Source: Hahella chejuensis KCTC 2396
GTDB lineage: Bacteria > Pseudomonadota > Gammaproteobacteria > Pseudomonadales > Oleiphilaceae
Assembly: GCF_000012985.1 (NCBI RefSeq)
Contig: NC_007645.1
Location: 6,685,001-6,749,000 of the forward strand
Length of the DNA stretch: 64,000 nt
Direction of reading: 5' to 3'
In this document: positions 62,454-64,000 of the stretch, piece after piece
Position numbering within the stretch: position 1 is the first letter of the stretch
Layout of the letters: every line of letters starts with the position of its first letter
The notes under the pieces: model-generated
What the model was told of the DNA's origin: nothing
Database searches by the model: none
What the model saw: the letters and a program-made list of their open reading frames with translations, nothing else
Translations under genes and position numbers: made by a program

Positions 62454-63368
62454 TCAGATGGCCGCCACCGGCTCGGCCACGCCAACTCTTTGCGTCGTCC
62501 GGGTGAGACTTTCCCATAAAAAGCGCACGGCGGGACCATGGGGCTTCTCCAACTTGCGCAACACATAGAGATCTACTTTTTCAGTGGCGTCACAAGGGAT
62601 ATGGGGCATTGGCAGCAACTCGCCCTGGGCCAGCTCCTCTCTGATTTCATGCAACGGCAGACGTCCCCAGCCCAGGCCTGCGAGGATCATGCGCTTTTTC
62701 AGATTATGGTCGTTGACCGCCCATTTACCGCCGTTGTCCACCAGCAGATAACGCTCGTCGAGGCGCTTGATGGCGCTGTCCTCCACCACAATCTGCGTGC
62801 TACGGCATAGGTCGGGTTCGCCATTGTCGCAGCGCAACAGATTGGCGAGATAATCCGGCGTCGCCACCACTTTCAAAACGATCTGGCTGAATGGGGACGC
62901 TTCCAGGGACGCGTGCACCCTCTCCTGATAGGTGATGGCGATATCCGCCTGATTCTCCTGCAAACGCTGCATGGCGCCTTCCAGGGTTTCAATATAAAAA
63001 TCCACCTGGGTATTGGCGTAGCGCGCGGCGCACTCCCGCAAAGACGGCAACACCTTCTCCAAAGGACAGATATGATTGACGGCGACGCGGATGACTGGCT
63101 CGTATCCCATGGCCAGTTCGCGGGTGTAAGAGTCAAGATCGGAGAATTTCAACAGAAGTTCGTTCACTTTGCCGGAGAACGCTTCCCCCTTTTCGGTCAG
63201 TTTGGGTCGGTATCGGTCGCGCTGGAACAATTGGAAGCCGATTTCCTCCTCCAGCGCGCGTATGGTTTTGCTTATCGCGGATTGGCTGCGGTAGAATTTT
63301 TTGGCCGCCGCCCTGAACCCGCCTTCACTCACCACGGCGGCGAATATGCGTAGCTGTTCCCTAGTCAT
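62454..63368 (-). CDS. LysR-family regulator
   Basis: Regulator of 304 residues. The N-terminal helix-turn-helix has LRIFAAVVSEGGFRAAAKKF and SQSAISKTIRALEEEIG, and the C-terminal part is a ligand-binding domain (VIRVAVNHICPLEKVLPSL). It lies upstream of and in the same direction as the ligase-like/amidase operon, which it may control. Divergent from the LuxR-type gene to the right. Confidence 0.9.
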   Translation of the reverse strand: MTREQLRIFAAVVSEGGFRAAAKKFYRSQSAISKTIRALEEEIGFQLFQRDRYRPKLTEKGEAFSGKVNELLLKFSDLDSYTRELAMGYEPVIRVAVNHICPLEKVLPSLRECAARYANTQVDFYIETLEGAMQRLQENQADIAITYQERVHASLEASPFSQIVLKVVATPDYLANLLRCDNGEPDLCRSTQIVVEDSAIKRLDERYLLVDNGGKWAVNDHNLKKRMILAGLGWGRLPLHEIREELAQGELLPMPHIPCDATEKVDLYVLRKLEKPHGPAVRFLWESLTRTTQRVGVAEPVAAI

Positions 63369-63565
63369 GTAAAATTTCCCTTTAATACAACATGATTACT
63401 TTACGGCAACACAAAATGAAAATTAATCATTATTTTTTAATCAGTTAGCGTCATAAGATAACTATAGAGCACTCGCTGGGCGCAGATAGGGAATGATTCC
63501 CGATCAAGGACGGCGCCAAAAAGGGACATGTTAAACAGTAATGGATGTAAGGATAGGACGTAAAA

Positions 63566-63937
63566 GTGCTTACCATGGTTACAAAAGGAAATGACCTCCC
63601 CACTGTGTACCGCGGCGCGCCCGCGGAAGACGATCTGCTGCCGTCGCTTGCGCGGCTGAGCGGCGTTCCAATTTCCATCCGAGAAGCGCAGACCATCGGA
63701 CTCTGGCTATGCGGTTTGTCCGCGAAAGAAAGCAGTCAGGTGCTGGGTCTGTCGCCACGAACGGTGGAGACTTACCGGGAAAACATCAAAAACAAGTTTT
63801 CCATCACCAACAAAATCAAGTTCTTTGACTTGCTGATACGCAACAAACTGCACATTCCGCTCGTGTTGATGGGAGGCAGCTACATCACCGAGTATCAGTC
63901 GAACCACCAGGATCAGCCGTTGCAGGCTACCGGATAA
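63566..63937 (+). CDS. LuxR-type (GerE) DNA-binding protein
   Basis: Short regulator of 123 residues consisting mainly of a LuxR/GerE helix-turn-helix (about 38-95: ISIREAQTIGLWLCGLSAKE, SQVLGLSPRTVETYRENIKN). No receiver or autoinducer domain is present. GTG 63566 follows aggacg; ATG 63575 is an alternative. AT-rich sequence between this gene and the divergent LysR should carry both promoters. Confidence 0.8.
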   Translation: MLTMVTKGNDLPTVYRGAPAEDDLLPSLARLSGVPISIREAQTIGLWLCGLSAKESSQVLGLSPRTVETYRENIKNKFSITNKIKFFDLLIRNKLHIPLVLMGGSYITEYQSNHQDQPLQATG

Positions 63938-64000
63938 CCCCGCCGGTAAGCCCCGCCAAGGGACAAAACAAGAATAAGCTCCCGTCAGGACGCCCCTCCC

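Noticed and set aside
1..64000. CRISPR arrays, tRNA or rRNA genes, insertion sequences, phage genes
   Set aside because: Looked for by eye on both strands; no regularly spaced direct repeats, cloverleaf-like tRNA ends, transposase or integrase proteins were found.

Overview
The window is a stretch of a high-GC gammaproteobacterial chromosome. Gene content (DHB siderophore cluster, TRAP transporter, GH16 glucanase, E. coli-like yjf operon, SlyD, ZntB, RpoE/ChrR pair) and overall protein style suggest a marine member of the Oceanospirillales, probably Hahella or a close relative. This assignment rests on recollection of gene content, not on a search. About 60 protein genes are supported. I found no tRNA, rRNA, CRISPR array or insertion sequence.

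1-17.7 kb is an iron-acquisition locus in two Fur-box-headed units. The first (201-12481) encodes isochorismate synthase, DHB-AMP ligase, isochorismatase/ArCP, a C-A-PCP-reductase NRPS, a class III aminotransferase, an amidohydrolase and an MFS exporter. The second (12882-17725) encodes an Fe-siderophore ABC importer and EntA. Order and domains match myxochelin biosynthesis. The amidohydrolase matches the imidazoline-forming MxcM of pseudochelin, so the predicted product is a pseudochelin/myxochelin-type catecholate. No TonB receptor lies inside the window.

17.9-34.9 kb is mixed: a secreted GH16 enzyme, a hydrolase with Cys in the nucleophile position, a frameshifted small secreted protein, a DUF255 protein, ZntB, a PspA/YiaA pair, an RND efflux pair, an FHA-EAL protein and a methyltransferase. 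35-41.8 kb holds an AraC regulator preceded by three tandem perfect hairpins. It also holds a complete yjfI-J-K-L-M-C membrane-stress operon with a potassium-channel gene inserted after the PspA gene. 42.2-47 kb has a TRAP transporter, a solute-binding protein and slyD.

47-64 kb contains a bufferin (bufA2-bufB-bufC) metallophore operon with a sigma-E-like promoter. Divergent from it is a little-understood cassette: thermostable haemolysin-family protein, AMP-forming ligase, haem-oxygenase-like diiron protein and SDR, followed by a TPR protein and a two-component system. Then come an MBL-fold protein, LysR, an ECF sigma/ChrR pair with a matching promoter, and an amidase operon. The ligase in the amidase operon is a paralogue of the cassette ligase whose ATP-binding P-loop has been lost. 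The window ends with LysR and LuxR-type regulators.
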